Positions 41,684 to 54,057 of a stretch of DNA of 64,000 nucleotides are shown one piece after another (positions within the stretch are counted from its first letter, which is position 1; the number at the start of each line of letters is the position of its first letter). The position numbers and the translations under genes are program-made. This DNA comes from Talinum fruticosum (Eukaryota; Streptophyta; Magnoliopsida; Caryophyllales; Talinaceae), in NCBI GenBank assembly GCA_021018815.1, contig JAITYX010000010.1:1488001-1552000 (forward strand), written 5' to 3'. The notes under the pieces were generated by a model, which worked only from the letters and a program-made list of their open reading frames with translations, had not been told where the DNA came from and did no database searches.

Positions 41684-43705
41684 AATTTGAAAGAGGGAAA
41701 GAGCATTCACTAGCTCAATTTCTCATTCAATATTCAAAGCTGATTTTTACATGGCTAAATACAAGCTGTATTTATAATGCTTAAAAATAAGGCTAAACAT
41801 AATCTAAGGCTAATAGAGTAGGATCAAGATCTACGGCCTAGATTACATTTAAGCTTTCCCCTTCTTCAAGTTAATGTTGGAACATGTGGCTAAAATAAAT
41901 AGTGAATTTTCAGCCTAGCATTTTCTTTCCCCTTGCACAAGCTAGCTCCTCATTGGTCCAACACATGCTTTCTCCCACCAAAGATAGTGCTCTTGAATTC
42001 TTCTAGAATCCTCCATGAACCAGCAACGTTCACCAAGCCTTGATGACTCACCTTGTTAAATCGAGCATGGGTTGTTAGGCATTTGAACTCAACAGGGCAG
42101 TGATGGATATTTCTATCCATACTTAATTTCCAAGAGTCATGGGGTTTCTCAAGCTAAGGCGTAAAAGGAGTCAAGCTTATTTCTACACCAGAAACTCCTA
42201 TGCTAGTCCAAGTAATGCAAACCGAGCTAAGGTTTGAAGAGGTTTGAAAGGACATGATAATTGTCGTTCAATGACAATTAGTAAATAAATAAATAATGCT
42301 TAAGGAGTAAAGCATTTTATGGCACAAAGGTCGGTCCAAAATACCCAAGGAGCCGAACCAAGTATTTTGTTACATGCTGCGTATTTTTGTTACTTGCTGC
42401 CCGGTTAATTTCAAAGCACAAAACGGCCATGGTCGGACCATAAAATTCAGTCACCAAGGCTGAATATTCGTGGCTGCCCAAAGGAGAAATCAAGAAGAAA
42501 TCCCAAGCACTAACACTAGTGGAAGAGGCATGTGTTGGACCTATGACAAGCTTTCTTGCACAAGGCTAGAATTAACTCTCATTCTAGCCACATGTTCCCA
42601 AGTTGGCTTGGACAAGGGGCTAATACATTTTAGGCCATTGATCTTGTAATCTCTCTTTTAGGCCTTAGATTATATTTTAGCTTTATTTAATTTTCAGCAT
42701 GTTTTATTTCCCTATAAGTAGCCTAAGCATTCAGCCATGTAACACAACTTTGATGATGAATATATGAATTTTGAGCTGGATTGCTCTTTCGAGTTGGATT
42801 ACTTGGCCCCTTAAATTCTCAAATGCTGTATCCAAGTTTGGCAACTTGATGGTGTCCCTTTGATTCCTTAAGCTAGCTAGTAGTGTTTCTGTATCTAGCC
42901 AAGCAAGAGGTGCCCCAAGACTTTTCAAGGTGGTGTTTCTGTATCCTTGAGAACCTTGGTACTATCCCGTTACCCAATTTCAAAAATCCAAAACTCTAAA
43001 AATATAAACCCCCTTCATTCCAAATTTCACCCACACCTCTCTAGACGAGTTGAGTCACCCTCCCTCAAATTTCAGCTCAATCCAAGCATCCGTCTGACCC
43101 CCTCCATCAAAACACCCAGAGCATGTCATCCTGGACTCCAGCCCCACAAGACAGACTTTGAGCCAGCAGTTCGAGGTGATCCCAACCTCGAATGAAGCCT
43201 CATTTTTTCTACCTTTATTCCAACGTATCTAATTACCCCGCCCCCTCCCCTCAAAAATCAGCTTCATCCAAACACTACTCCGATCCCCACCTTCAAAACA
43301 AACAAAGAGCCTCATCCTGGACTGCAGCCCAGCGAGACTTTCTGTTTGCTTTTAGTTCAAGGTGATCCTGACCTTGAATGAACCCCATCTTTTTACCAGC
43401 CCATCCTAACATCTCCAAAAACCTTCCCTCAAAATTTCACCTCCAAATTCCACCATTTACCCCTCCTGCACTCTGATCTCCCAAGATCGCACCTGCAGAC
43501 CACCATTCTGCCCGGTAGCCTCACTTGCTGTTTTCTCCATCTTTTTGTTTTCTCCCTAGCTATACGCCAACTTGGTATTAGAGTGTGCCACTATACATCA
43601 GGTAGATTGTGCATAAGTGATCGGTTTGGACCCTTAGGCATTTTTGGACCGCCCTTTAGATTGTTTTGCTTCAACTCCTTAAGTAATATTTATTTATGTA
43701 CCAAT
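41684..43705 (-). mobile_element. Fragment of an RT-D-like LTR, split by a solo LTR
   Basis: Minus-strand LTR pieces are 41684-42100 and 43606-43705, with TATAAATA near 41772 and the ACATGTTCC segment near 41880. It matches 35210-35650. Its 5' end is lost at the next LTR (43706). Confidence 0.7.
42101..43600 (+). mobile_element. Solo LTR with an embedded primer site near its 3' end
   Basis: The LTR runs from TGATGGATATTTC to CCACTATACATCA, flanked by GGCAG (42096-42100) and GGTAG (43601-43605; one mismatch). At about 43560-43569 an LTR-end-like CTATACGCCA is followed by TTGGTATTAGAG, a primer-site-like sequence, and only then by the true end. Hairpins: CCAAGT/ACTTGA, GCTAG/CTAGC, TCAAGG/CCTTGA. 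Confidence 0.8.
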
Positions 43706-44955
43706 TGATGTGTAGTGGCAGAAGCAAAGAAAAAGATGGAAAAAACCACAAAACACACAACCGGGCAGAATAGGACCTGCAGGTGCGGTTCTGGGGAAAA
43801 GGGTGAAAGGAGGGGTAAATGATGGAGTTTTTGGACAAACTTTGGTGGAAGGTTAGTTAACTGGTTGGGGAAGGTTGTGGTAAAATTTGGGCAGCATCCA
43901 AGGTCGGGATCACCTTGAGCCAAACGCAAACAGAAAGCCTCGCTGGGTGGCTGTCCAGAATGAGGTTCTTTGTTTGTTTTTGGTGCTGGGGATGGAGTTC
44001 TTCTTGGATTGAGCTGAGATTTGGAGGGAATGGACTCAACTCATGTAAGATGAAGTGTGTGAAATTTGGGAAAGAGATGATTCGTGGATTGGGAGATATG
44101 GTTGATGGAAGTCGCTGGATAGAACCTGGATTCTGGCTTGGATACAGAAACACCACCAAGCTGAATCAATGGGCACTCTTAAACGGTCCGGATACAGAAA
44201 CACCACCGGGGTTAAGAGACTCAAAGGACACCACCTAGATGCCAATCTAGGATATAGCTTTGAGGATTTAGAGGCTCGAGAAATCCATCCCGAAAAGAGT
44301 ATAACACTCAAGGTTTGTATATTCATCAAAAAGTGTCTTTACAATGAAGCATATGAGCTGAATTTATAATGCCTTGGCTTGGCATTTTACATAACCGAAA
44401 ACCATGCTGAAAATAATGCAAAAATGAAAATGAAACTAATTAGATTCTTTCCTCCTCTCCAAGTTAAGCTTGGATAAATCCTAGCCAAGTATTTGGGCAT
44501 TTGGGAACATGTGGCTATGGTGCAATTTCCCCTTGGCCAAGCATCTAACAACGACCTTCCTCCACTATAGTTAGTGGTTCTAGAATGCTCTTCATTTAGG
44601 CTACTCTTGGTCTTCTATTAGACACATGATCATAAGCCTTGGTCCCTTGGTCCGCCTTGACTTATTTATGCGCAAGGGAAATAAAATGTAGCGCTTGAAA
44701 CATTCCACACGTCTTGACTTGGCCGAATTTAACATAGCTTTAACAAGGAAGATTTTAGGCATGGCTGAATAAGCTCTTCTTTCTTGAACACTTATTTATG
44801 CACATAAGATCATAAGGATGACACTCTCGGCCTTCTAACCTTCGGAATCAACTTGCACCGGGCTGATGTTTAAAGGATTTTTCAAGTAATCCTGGTTAAC
44901 CTTAGGCATGTTTGGCTCTTTGAAGCAAATGTCCTCTAGCTCAAGACATAAGGCT
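43706..44955 (-). mobile_element. Truncated LTR of the RT-E/RT-K group
   Basis: On the minus strand it ends CTGCCACTACACATCA at 43706 and follows the group consensus back to CTCAAGACATAAGGCT near 44955, where the first 20 or so bases (TGATGG start) are missing. No target duplication can be assigned. Confidence 0.75.
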
Positions 44956-45335
44956 TAGGCATGTTTAGTCAAGTAATCCTGGTTAACCTTAGGCATGTTT
45001 AGTCACTCATGTCTTGGCATTTGAACCTCAAACTTTGCATGGAAGCACCTAAAGATGTCCTCTATCTAGTTCAATAATGGGCATCTTGGTATTTGGCGGA
45101 GATAATGAATGAGGATGACATTTCTTAAAACTGGCAGCTTGCTCATCTAGGATGACACCTGCACTTTGTTTCAATCATATCTTCTGATCCACAGCTCCCA
45201 CGACAACCCATGATATATGGATGGAAAGCTAACATCCTAAGCTTTCTAGACATACCAAGAACAGCTAAATTGAAGCTGGAAATCTCAAGTTACGATTATT
45301 TGAATTTGACCTAGAAAACCGGTTAGAACTGGCCA
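44956..45335 (+). mobile_element. Junction debris and RT-B-type U3 fragment
   Basis: 44956-45070 has a short duplication (AAGTAATCCTGGTTAACC at about 44885 and 44973) and no recognised element. About 45080-45310 matches RT-B U3 (compare 7550-7780), including CTTGCTCATCTAGGATGACA. Confidence 0.6.
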
Positions 45336-46341
45336 GAATCAGTGCCACATCATTAAGGGTCAAGGATCCATGCTCGGTCCATCAACAAGCTGAAATGTGC
45401 ATTGTAAGAAAGGAGATTCTAGATTAATTCCTAAGCACTATCATTAGTGGAAGAAAGCATGTGTTGGACCAATGAAGAGCTAGCTTGAGCAAGGGGTAAG
45501 GAATACTTGGCCAAGGAGCACTTTGCATTTTCAGCCACATGTTCCCTAGGAGCCACAAAACTTGGCCAAGAATTCATCTTCAAATCTGTCCATCCATCTT
45601 GGCTTGAAGAAGGGATAGCTTAGTTTAAGCCTTTGATTATCTTTTATCTTTAAACTTTAGTTTATTTTCAGCAAACTTTTAAGCCATGTAAAGATAACTT
45701 TAATGAATATTAATGAACTTTAAGCTGGATTGCTCGACCCCTTTGAAATCCTCAATTGCTGTATCCAAGTTTGGCAACTTGGTGGTGTACTTTTGAGTCC
45801 TTAAGCTAGATAGTGGTGTTTTTGTATCTAGCCAAGTGAGAGGTGCCCCAAGACTTTTCAAGGTGGTGTTTCTGTATCCTTGAAAACCTTGGCCTATCGG
45901 TTACTTCATTTTCAGAATTCCATATCTCCCATCAACTTCACCCAAAATTTCGCCCACCTTCATTCCAACGTGTCTAGTTATCCCCTCCCCCAAAAATCAT
46001 CTCCATCCAAGAACTCCTCTGAGCCCCACCTTCAATCCATATAGAGAGTGCCATTCTGGTCGGCCAATCCAGAACTGCTGACTTTCAGCTTCCAGATCAA
46101 GGTGTTCCCATCCTCATAAAATTCCCTAATTTTTACCAGGTCTTCTTGGATCATCTAAGAAGCTGCCTACCAAATTTCGTCCCAAAATTCCATCTTTTCG
46201 ACCCTCTTTTCCTCGTTCTCCCAAGATCGCACCTGCAGGCCACCGTTCTGCCCGGAAGCCTCTTTTGCGGTTTTTCCTTCTTTTTGTTTTTCACCCCCAC
46301 TATACATCAACTTTGGTATCAGAACGTGCCACTATACATCA
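45336..46341 (+). mobile_element. LTR with embedded primer site, 5' end unclear
   Basis: The leader and U5 are of the 42101-43600 type. An LTR end (ACTATACATCA at 46309) is followed by TTTGGTATCAGAACG and a second CCACTATACATCA ending at 46341. The U3 side joins RT-B-type sequence without a TGATGG start, so the LTR may be recombinant or truncated. It abuts RT-H gag. Confidence 0.7.
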
Positions 46342-47515
46342 TGAGAAGAAAGTTAAGCTTGTGGCCCTCAAGCTTAGAGGTTTTGCCTCAACATGGTAGG
46401 AAAACTTGGTGCACAAACGAGTGAGAGAAAGGAAGTCTAAGATTAGAAGTTGGGAGAAAATGAGATCAAAACTCAAGGCTCGTTTCTTGCCCCAACTTAC
46501 ATTCAAGATAGTTATTCTCAACTCCATAACCTACAACAAGGAACTATGAGTGTGGAGGAGTACACTCGTGAGTTTGAAAGGTTGGTCATTAAGTGTGATA
46601 TTTAAGAAAATGAGGATCAAAAAATAGTGAGGTACCTTGGAGGCTTGGATGCAAAATATGCTCAAGTGGTGGAATTGCAACAATTCTCTACTTTTGATGA
46701 GGTGTGTCATTTAGCTCACAAAGTTGAGCAACAAAGGAAGCACCGTTTTGTCAAGAAAGAAGTACCTAAAGCCTTTCCACAAAAGAGCCAGCCCTTTTAC
46801 AAGGGGAGTTCTCAACCCATCCCACAACAAAACCCTAGCTCCACAAAACAGCCTACGCCCATTCCTACCCCAAATTTGCCCAAACCCGCTCCTAATTCCA
46901 ACAACCCACAGAGGTGTTTCAAGTGTCATGGCCTAGGACACATTGCCTCGGAATGTCCAATCCGAAGGGTAGTAACTTTGGTGGAATTTCAAGAAGAATA
47001 CATGGAGGAAAAAGAGACTGAAAGGGAGCTCTACGTGGTGGATGAGATGGAGGAAGTAGCCGACAAGGCGAATGAAGGAGAACTCTTTGTTTTAAGGAGA
47101 GCTTTAAGCGGATTCAAAGACCCCAAAGAGGAGCAACATGAGAACATATTTCACACTAGAGGCACTGTACAAGGCAAGGTGTGTTCTATTATTGTGGATG
47201 GAAGAGGTTGTACAAATGTAGCCGCTTCAACCATGGTGGAGAAGCTTGGACTTATCACCTCGGTTCATCCTCATCCCTACAACATTCAATGGCTAAACTA
47301 AGATAAAGGCCTTCAAGTCAATTCTAGATGTCTTATTTCATTTAGTATTGGCAAGAATTATCATGATGAGTTGTGGTGTGATATTATTCCTATGGATGCT
47401 TGTCATTTGTTGCTTAGGAGACCTTGGCTATTTGATAGAAGAGTTATGCATGATGGGTTTATGAACACTTATACTTTCACCAAGGATGGGAAAAAGATCA
47501 CCTTAGCACCTCTAT
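46342..47515 (+). pseudogene. RT-H: gag-protease fragment with intact CCHC knuckle
   Basis: The gag core (EKKVKLVALKLRG, IRSWEKMRSKL) has two early stops. From 46627 the frame is open: RYLGGLDAKYAQVVELQQFS, a proline-rich linker, then the knuckle with Cys codons at 46915, 46924 and 46954 and His at 46939 (C-x2-C-x4-H-x4-C). A glutamate-rich spacer leads to protease, but the catalytic block reads VDGRGC instead of DGGSC. A stop at 47299 precedes NSRCLISFSIGKNYHDELW and DACHLLLRRPWLFDRR. The fragment shows the ancestral gag-PR order that RT-A, RT-E and RT-K lack. RT-I cuts it at TCTAT. Confidence 0.88.
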
Positions 47516-48752
47516 TGATGTATAGTGGCACGCTCTAATACCAAGTTGGTGTTTAGCTAGGGTAGATGGAGAAAGGGGTAGAAAGGTGGTTAAGGTGCAA
47601 GAAGAAAACCGGGCAGAATGGTCTTCTCCGGTGCAGTCTTGGGAGATCAGAGTGATGGAAGGGTAAATGGTGGAATTTGGAGATGAAATTTGGAGGGGGA
47701 GTTCTTGGGGAGGTTAGGAAGGGCTGGTAAAAGTTGGAATTCGTTCAAGGTCGGTATCACCTTGAACTAAAGGCAAACAGAAAGTCTCGCTGGGCTGTTG
47801 TCCAGAATGAGGCTCTTTGTTTGTTTTGGAGGTGGGGGTCGGATCGGTGTTTGGATGGAGCTGATTTTTGAGGGGGTAACTAGACACGTTGAAATGAAGG
47901 TGGTAAAAATTTTGGCTTCATTTGAGGTTGGGATCACCTCGAACTGATGGCTCAAAGTCTGCCGTGTCTGGGCTGGAGTCCGGAATGACGAGCTCGGGTG
48001 GTTTGATGGAGGGGTCAGGCGGATGCTTGGATTGAGCTCAGATTTGACGGGGAGGGGGTGACTCATCTTATCCAGAGAGGTGTGGGTGAAATTTGGAATG
48101 AAGGGGGTTTATATTTTTGGAGTTTTGGATTTTTGAAGTTAGGTAACCGGATAGTACCAAGGTTCTTAAGGATACGAAACACCACCTTGAAAAGTATTGG
48201 GGCACCTCTCGCTTGGCTAGATACGGAAACACCACTAGCTAGCTTAAGTACTCAAAGGACACCACCAAGTTGCCAAACTTGGATACAGCATTTGAGAATT
48301 CAAAGGGGAACGAGTAATCCAACTCGTACGAGCAATCCAACTCGTACGAGCAATCCAACTCAATGTTCATATATTCATCATCAAAGTTGTTGTTTACAAA
48401 GCTAAATACAATGGCTATTTATAGAAAATAAAAAGCATGCTGAAAATAAAATAAAGCTTAAAACAAAATAATAAGCAAAGGCTTGAATTAAGCTTCCCTT
48501 CTTCAAGCAAGGATGGAGGGCCGGATGTGGACGAGCATTCTTGGCCAAGCTTTGAAACTCTAGGGAACATGTGGTGGAAAATGCAAGGTGCATTTTCAGC
48601 CATGTATTTTCCTTCCCCTTGTGCAAGTTATCATCTTATTGGTCCAACACATTCTTCATCCACTAGTGTTAGTGCTTGGGATTTCTTCTTGATTTCTCCT
48701 TTGGGCAGCCACGAATTTCCTACCTTGGTGATTGATTTTTGAGGGGCCAAAC
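47516..48752 (-). mobile_element. RT-I 3' LTR, major part
   Basis: On the minus strand it ends AGAGCGTGCCACTATACATCA, with an embedded TTGGTATTAGAG before it, as in 42101-43600. Hairpins lie near 48150-48290. It is broken after CAAAC by RT-J and resumes at 60723. Confidence 0.85.
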
Positions 48753-49322
48753 TGATGTGCAAAAACGCAAGGCTACACCGATCCTAAAACAGAGTGAAAT
48801 TATGCGCAGTTCTTAGTGGGTCGGAATGACTCGAGTAACTAGTTCCGAGGACTCGGAACGACTCGAAAGTTGGAACCGAGGACTAAGCCGGACTCGGACG
48901 ACCGGAACCGAGGGCTCGGACTAACTAGACAACTAAAATTGGGGATTCGGACTAACTCGGACAACTGAAACCGAGTATTAAGTCGGACTCAAAAACCAGA
49001 ACGAGAGGACTTAGAATACTGAATCTGAGTGGCTCGGACGACGGATGGTCGGTTTCGGAATGAAGATGGTGGCTTCAAAAGAAGCTGGATTTTTGTGGGA
49101 TGATGGTTAAGGGGTTAAGGAAGATGAGGGGAACATGTTTGGGCAGAATGGTGAGGGATAAATAAGGAGAATGTTTATGAACATCCACTACAGATGCACA
49201 CAACCAAGGGATAGTCTAACTTCACTTGGATACAGATTTCACCACCAAGCTTAGCTAGGGCTCAAAGGCTTGCACTCGGATACAGATATCACCACCAAGC
49301 TTGCCTAAGACTCTTTTGAACA
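48753..49322 (-). mobile_element. RT-J 3' LTR, U5-side part
   Basis: It ends (minus strand) GCACATCA and holds two hairpins with TGGTGATATCTGTAT and TGGTGAAATCTGTAT loops near 49210-49310. RT-K lies at GAACA next to hairpin 1. Confidence 0.88.
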
Positions 49323-50587
49323 TGATGGAGAGTGGGCAGCTTGGTGTTTTGAGCAGAATGCTATTCATTTGGAGGAGCCATGGATGCTTAAGGATCAGCC
49401 GGAATGTTTCATTATCAAGGGGAAAAGTTCACAACTCATCCGATTGGTGCTATTGGACCCCGGAGGGTGATGAGTCCAAAACATTAAAGTTCTTATGATT
49501 TTGTTCATAAATAATTGATTACCAATTTAGTTAAGAAGGTTAGTTGAAGCTAGCCACAAAAACCTCCAAAGCAAAGCAAGTGTGAAAGGTCAAGTCAAGT
49601 CAAGGGACATTACCATTTTATGCTTAAGTACACAAATAAGATGATGCTTGAATGAAGTCGGTCCATATTAATGTGAGATAGACCATGGCCGGTTATGGAG
49701 CAACAAAGGAAGATGATGACAAAGCATTCTAGAAGCATCAAAGAATCAAGAAACTTGAAGAAGGGGAAAACAAGCCTAGGCCACATGTTCCCAATTTTGA
49801 AATACTTGGCTAGGATTTACTCTAGCTTGGCTTGGAGGAAGGGAAAGGAATATTGTTTGTTAGCATTTTATTTTGCTTTATTTTTCAGCTTGAATTCGGT
49901 TATGTAAATGCTCACATGAAGCATTATATATTCAGCACCTATGCTCCATTGTAAAACACTTTTTGATGAATATACAAACCTTGAGTGTTATACTCTTTTT
50001 CGGGATGGATTTCTCGAGCCTCTAAATCCTCAAAGCTGTATCCTAGATTGGCATCTAGGTGGTGTCCTTTGAGTCTCTTAAGCCCCGGTGGTGTTTCTGT
50101 ATCCGGACCGTTTAAGAGTGCCCCTTGATTCAGCTTGGTGGTGTTTCTGTATCCAAGCCAGAATCCAGGTTCTATCCAGCGACTTCCATCAACCATATCT
50201 CCCAATCCACGAATCATCTCTTTCCCAAATTTCATACACTTCATCTTACATGAGTTGAGTCCATTCCCTCCAAATCTCAGCTCAATCCAAGAAGAACTCC
50301 ATCCCCAGCACCAAAAACAAACAAAGAACCTCATTCTGGACAGCCACCCAGCGAGGCTTTCTGTTTGCATTTGGCTCAAGGTGATCCAGACCTTGGATGC
50401 TGCCCAAATTTTACCACAACCTTCCCCAACCAGTTAACTAACCTTCCACCAAATTTCGTCCAAAAACTCCATCATTTACCCCTCCTTTCACCCTTTTCCC
50501 CAGAACCGCACCTGCAGGTCCTGTTCTGCCCGGTTGTGTGTTTTGCGGTTTTTCCATCTTTTTCTTTGCTTCCGCCACTACACATCA
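49323..50587 (+). mobile_element. RT-K 5' LTR
   Basis: It runs TGATGGAGAGTGGGCAGC to CCGCCACTACACATCA. The promoter dyad is AATGCT-N7-AGCATT running into ATATATTC near 49907-49930. Confidence 0.94.
50042..50165 (+). other. Three-hairpin leader array in the RT-K 5' LTR
   Basis: Hairpin 1 is CCTAGA/TCTAGG (50042-50047, 50054-50059). Hairpin 2 is CCGG/CCGG with outer stem CTCTTAA/TTAAGAG. Hairpin 3 is GCTTGG/CCAAGC with outer stem GATTC/GAATC. The 3' LTR has CGTAT instead of CTGTAT in loop 3. Confidence 0.75.
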
Positions 50588-50591
50588 TTTT

Positions 50592-50603
50592 TGGTATCAG
50601 AGC
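50592..50603 (+). other. Primer-binding site, RT-K
   Basis: A perfect TGGTATCAGAGC lies four bases after the LTR. Confidence 0.93.
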
Positions 50604-50696
50604 AAGTTCTGAACCTTGGGTGATTGTAGCCATTTTCACAAAATCAAAAATCCAAAAAAAAAAAAAAAATAGCCAGCATCTCAAAAATTCCCAGCC

Positions 50697-52442
50697 ATGA
50701 ACGCTAACCTTTTCTTGAGGAGAACTTCAAGCGGCTTCAATGGGCTAAGTGAAGATCAACGTGAGAACATCTTCTACACAAGAGGAACCGTGCTTAACAA
50801 GGTGTGCTCTATCATTATTGATGGTGGTAGTTGCACAAACGTGGCCTCAACAACCATGGTAGAAAAGCTTGGGATTCAAGTCTCACCTCATCCTAATCCA
50901 TACACCATCCAATGGCTAAATCAAGGTGAAAATCTTCTAGTTGATTCTAGATGTCTTGTCTCCTTTAGCATTGGCAAAAATTATCGTGATGAACTTTGGT
51001 GTGATGTGCTACCTATGGATGCATGCCATTTAATGCTTGGTAGACCTTGGCTCTTTGATAGAAGAGTCATTCATGATGGGTACTTGAATACTTATGCTTT
51101 CACCAAAGATGGCAAGAGGATCACATTGGTTCCCTTGTCACCTAGCCAAATCCCACAAACAAGGCCTCAAAATGACTCCCCTCAAACCGGTCAATGTCAT
51201 GGAGAAAATGATGAGCCTCGGACCACACAAGACCCCCTCCCACTACCAAAGAACCTGTGGCCGAATCTGCCCATTTGACCTCAAAAATGCCATCCCACAT
51301 TTTTGTGCCTAATCTGGTCATGAGTAAACTGCCCAATATGCATATTGTTGTTCATGAGTTTGGTGCTAAGGAAGAGCTTGAAATGAATTCCAAAGTGATA
51401 GAACAAGGGGAGCCTCAAAAATTGAATGATGCATTTTTCATGAGGTGTTCTATTCCTTTACATGTGGAAAATTATCGAGATATTTTTGAGAAATTTACAT
51501 GGACATTTATTGTTGAGAGAAATCTCCAAAGGTTATACCCGGATTGTGTGAAGAGGCCAAGGAGAGTTTTGACTATCTTGTGCATACTTACATATGGGAG
51601 TTTCTATTTGTTGATTCAAAGGAGTAACCAAAGAGCCAATAACTTGGCAAGGAGGTACATCTCATTTACTCCATTAGAAAATTGTGTTTTCTATTTTGAT
51701 CAACTAATGTGCTTGTATGGTGTTGATCATGATTTTGGAAAGCTCCTAGTGCATAAGTAGAATTTGTTCATTGAGACAAAATTGTGTGCATCTAATGATG
51801 GAGCTAGTGCCGTGTTCATCCAACTCACTTACCATGGCTGCCTTACTACTTACTTCAAGAAGCAAAGGGCCTTATTGAGACCTAAGGAGGAAATCTTTAT
51901 CCTCCTCAAGCGCACATTTCCCAGCCATGAGGCTTTGTTTTCGGACTGCCTCAACTCTGTCCAAGAAGTTGGAATCATGAAGGGAGCAATAAAAGCCAAC
52001 CTGTTTTGGCTTGTGTTAATTAAGCTTGTGTGGAGTGTGAGTGCGCTTGCTGCCCACGTAATTGGAGAAGCCATGAAAGCTCTACTTATACCGTTAAAGT
52101 TGTGCCATTATTGTGGTACACAAAAGACATTTGAGCTTAGCTCCATTCATAAGCACATGTCACTACCCACAAGAGAACCCGCTAGCCTTCCATGGGCTGA
52201 AATGAACCCCATTATTACCCCACCACTTAAACCACCTTTACCCCAATTTCCCCACCAAAATCTGCCCATAACTTTCCAAATAAAAACCCTTTTGATCTCC
52301 CTCCAAAAAATTCCACTCCCTCACCACTACCCTACAAACCAAATCTATCCTTGTCCCTCCAAGCAAGAGTCCTTCTAGCCTACCCCCACAAAAACACCCA
52401 ATCCGAATGCTATCTATCCCATCCGAGCAGGTAGTGATTTAA
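50697..52442 (+). pseudogene. Protease plus unrecognised C-terminal region, RT-K
   Basis: The frame 50697-51278 starts MNANLFLRRTSSGFNGL and carries protease motifs IIIDGGSCTNVAS, DACHLMLGRPWLFDRR and KDGKRITLVPLSPSQ. Near 51257 the frame shifts where CTGTG stands for CTCGTG of RT-E. The next frame (to 51760) has NDAFFMRCSIPLHVENYRD, FEKFTWTFIVERNLQRLYPD, CVKRP and SFTPLENCVFYFDQL. A TAG at 51758 interrupts, then VQEVGIMKGAIKANLFWLV, LKLCHYCGTQKTF and a proline-rich end to the stop shared with RT-E. Family and function of the C-terminal region are unknown to me. A conserved stretch with VVYLPQCMR follows at 52508-52762. Confidence 0.8.
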
Positions 52443-52776
52443 AGCCCATTGGAGATGAGTTAGGAGCAGAAGACCGAGAAGAGAAACCAGCAAATTCAGG
52501 GGCAGAATTGATATCAACGGAAGTGGTCTATCTTCCTCAATGCATGCGGTTTGATGTGCCTTATGTTGAAATGGTTGCTGGACAATATAATCCCTACACT
52601 ATGAGCATACTAGTGGAGCAGCCGGACTGGCTGAAAGATCACCACCTGCACATACTAACTGGCTGCCTAGACATGGAAGGACATTCCATTTTGGTTCCCA
52701 ACATAAGCTCCGACATGTCCAGAATTTTTCCCACCCGGCGCATATTATTTGTGCAAATTTGAGGACAAATTCTCTC

Positions 52777-52789
52777 CTACAAGGGAGAA
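52777..52789 (+). other. Polypurine tract, RT-K
   Basis: CTACAAGGGAGAA directly precedes the 3' LTR. The KFEDKF-type tail overlaps it. Confidence 0.88.
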
Positions 52790-54052
52790 TGATGGAGAGT
52801 GGGCAGCTTGGTGTTTTGAGCAGAATGCTATTCATTTGGAGGAGCCATGGATGCTTAAGGATCAGCCGGAATGTTTCATTATCAAGGGGAAAAGTTCACA
52901 ACTCATCCGATTGGTGCTATTGGACCCCGGAGGGTGATGAGTCCAAAACATTAAAGTTCTTATGATTTTGTTCATAAATAATTGATTACCAATTTAGTTA
53001 AGAAGGTTAGTTGAAGCTAGCCACAAAAACCTCCAAAGCAAAGCAAGTGTGAAAGGTCAAGTCAAGTCAAGGGACATTACCATTTTATGCTTAAGCACAT
53101 AAATAAGATGATGCTTGAATGAAGTCGGTCCATATTAATGTGAGATAGACCATGGCCGGTTATGGAGCAACAAAGGAAGATGATGACAAAGCATTCTAGA
53201 AGCATCAAAGAATCAAGAAGCTTGAAGAAGGGGAAAACAAGCCTAGGCCACATGTTCCCAATTTTGAAATACTTGGCTAGGATTTACTCTAGCTTGGCTT
53301 GGAGGAAGGGAAAGGAATATTGTTTGTTAGCATTTTATTTTGCTTTATTTTTCAGCTTGAATTCGGTTATGTAAATGCCTACATGAAGCATTATATATTC
53401 AGCACCTATGCTCCATTGTAAAACACTTTTTGATGAATATACAAACCTTGAGTGTTATACTCTTTTCGGGATGGATTTCTCGAGCCTCTAAATCCTCAAA
53501 GCTGTATCCTAGATTGGCATCTAGGTGGTGTCCTTTGAGTCTCTTAAGCCCCGGTGGTGTTTCTGTATCTGGACCGTTAAGAGTGCCCCTTGATTCAGCT
53601 TGGTGGTGTTTCGTATCCAAGCCAGAATCCAGGTTCTATCCAGCGACTTCCATCAACCATATCTCCCAATCCACGAATCATCTCTTTCCCAAATTTCATA
53701 CACTTCATCTTACATGAGTTGAGTCCATTCCCTCCAAATCTCAGCTCAATCCAAGAAGAACTCCATCCCCAGCACCAAAAACAAACAAAGAACCTCATTC
53801 TGGACAGCCACCCAGCGAGGCTTTCTGTTTGCGTTTGGCTCAAGGTGATCCCGACCTTGGATGCTGCCCAAATTTTACCACAACCTTTCCCCAACCAGTT
53901 AACTAACCTTCCACCAAATTTCGTCCAAAAACTCCATCATTTACCCCTCCTTTCACCCTTTTCCCCAGAACCGCACCTGCAGGTCCTGTTCTGCCCGGTT
54001 GTGTGTTTTGCGGTTTTTCCATCTTTTTCTTTGCTTCCGCCACTACACATCA
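52790..54052 (+). mobile_element. RT-K 3' LTR
   Basis: It runs TGATGGAGAGTGG to CCGCCACTACACATCA and is followed by the GAACA duplication. Confidence 0.94.
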
Positions 54053-54057
54053 GAACA

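Larger units (their letters stand above)
49323..54052 (+). mobile_element. RT-K: non-autonomous element with protease and unknown domain
   Basis: LTRs are 49323-50587 and 52790-54052 and differ at roughly a dozen positions by eye. GAACA is duplicated at 49318-49322 and 54053-54057, and the empty site is readable at 58276-58300 (RT-J 5' LTR). The primer site and polypurine tract are intact. The internal region is a sister of RT-E with no gag, RT or integrase. Confidence 0.95.
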
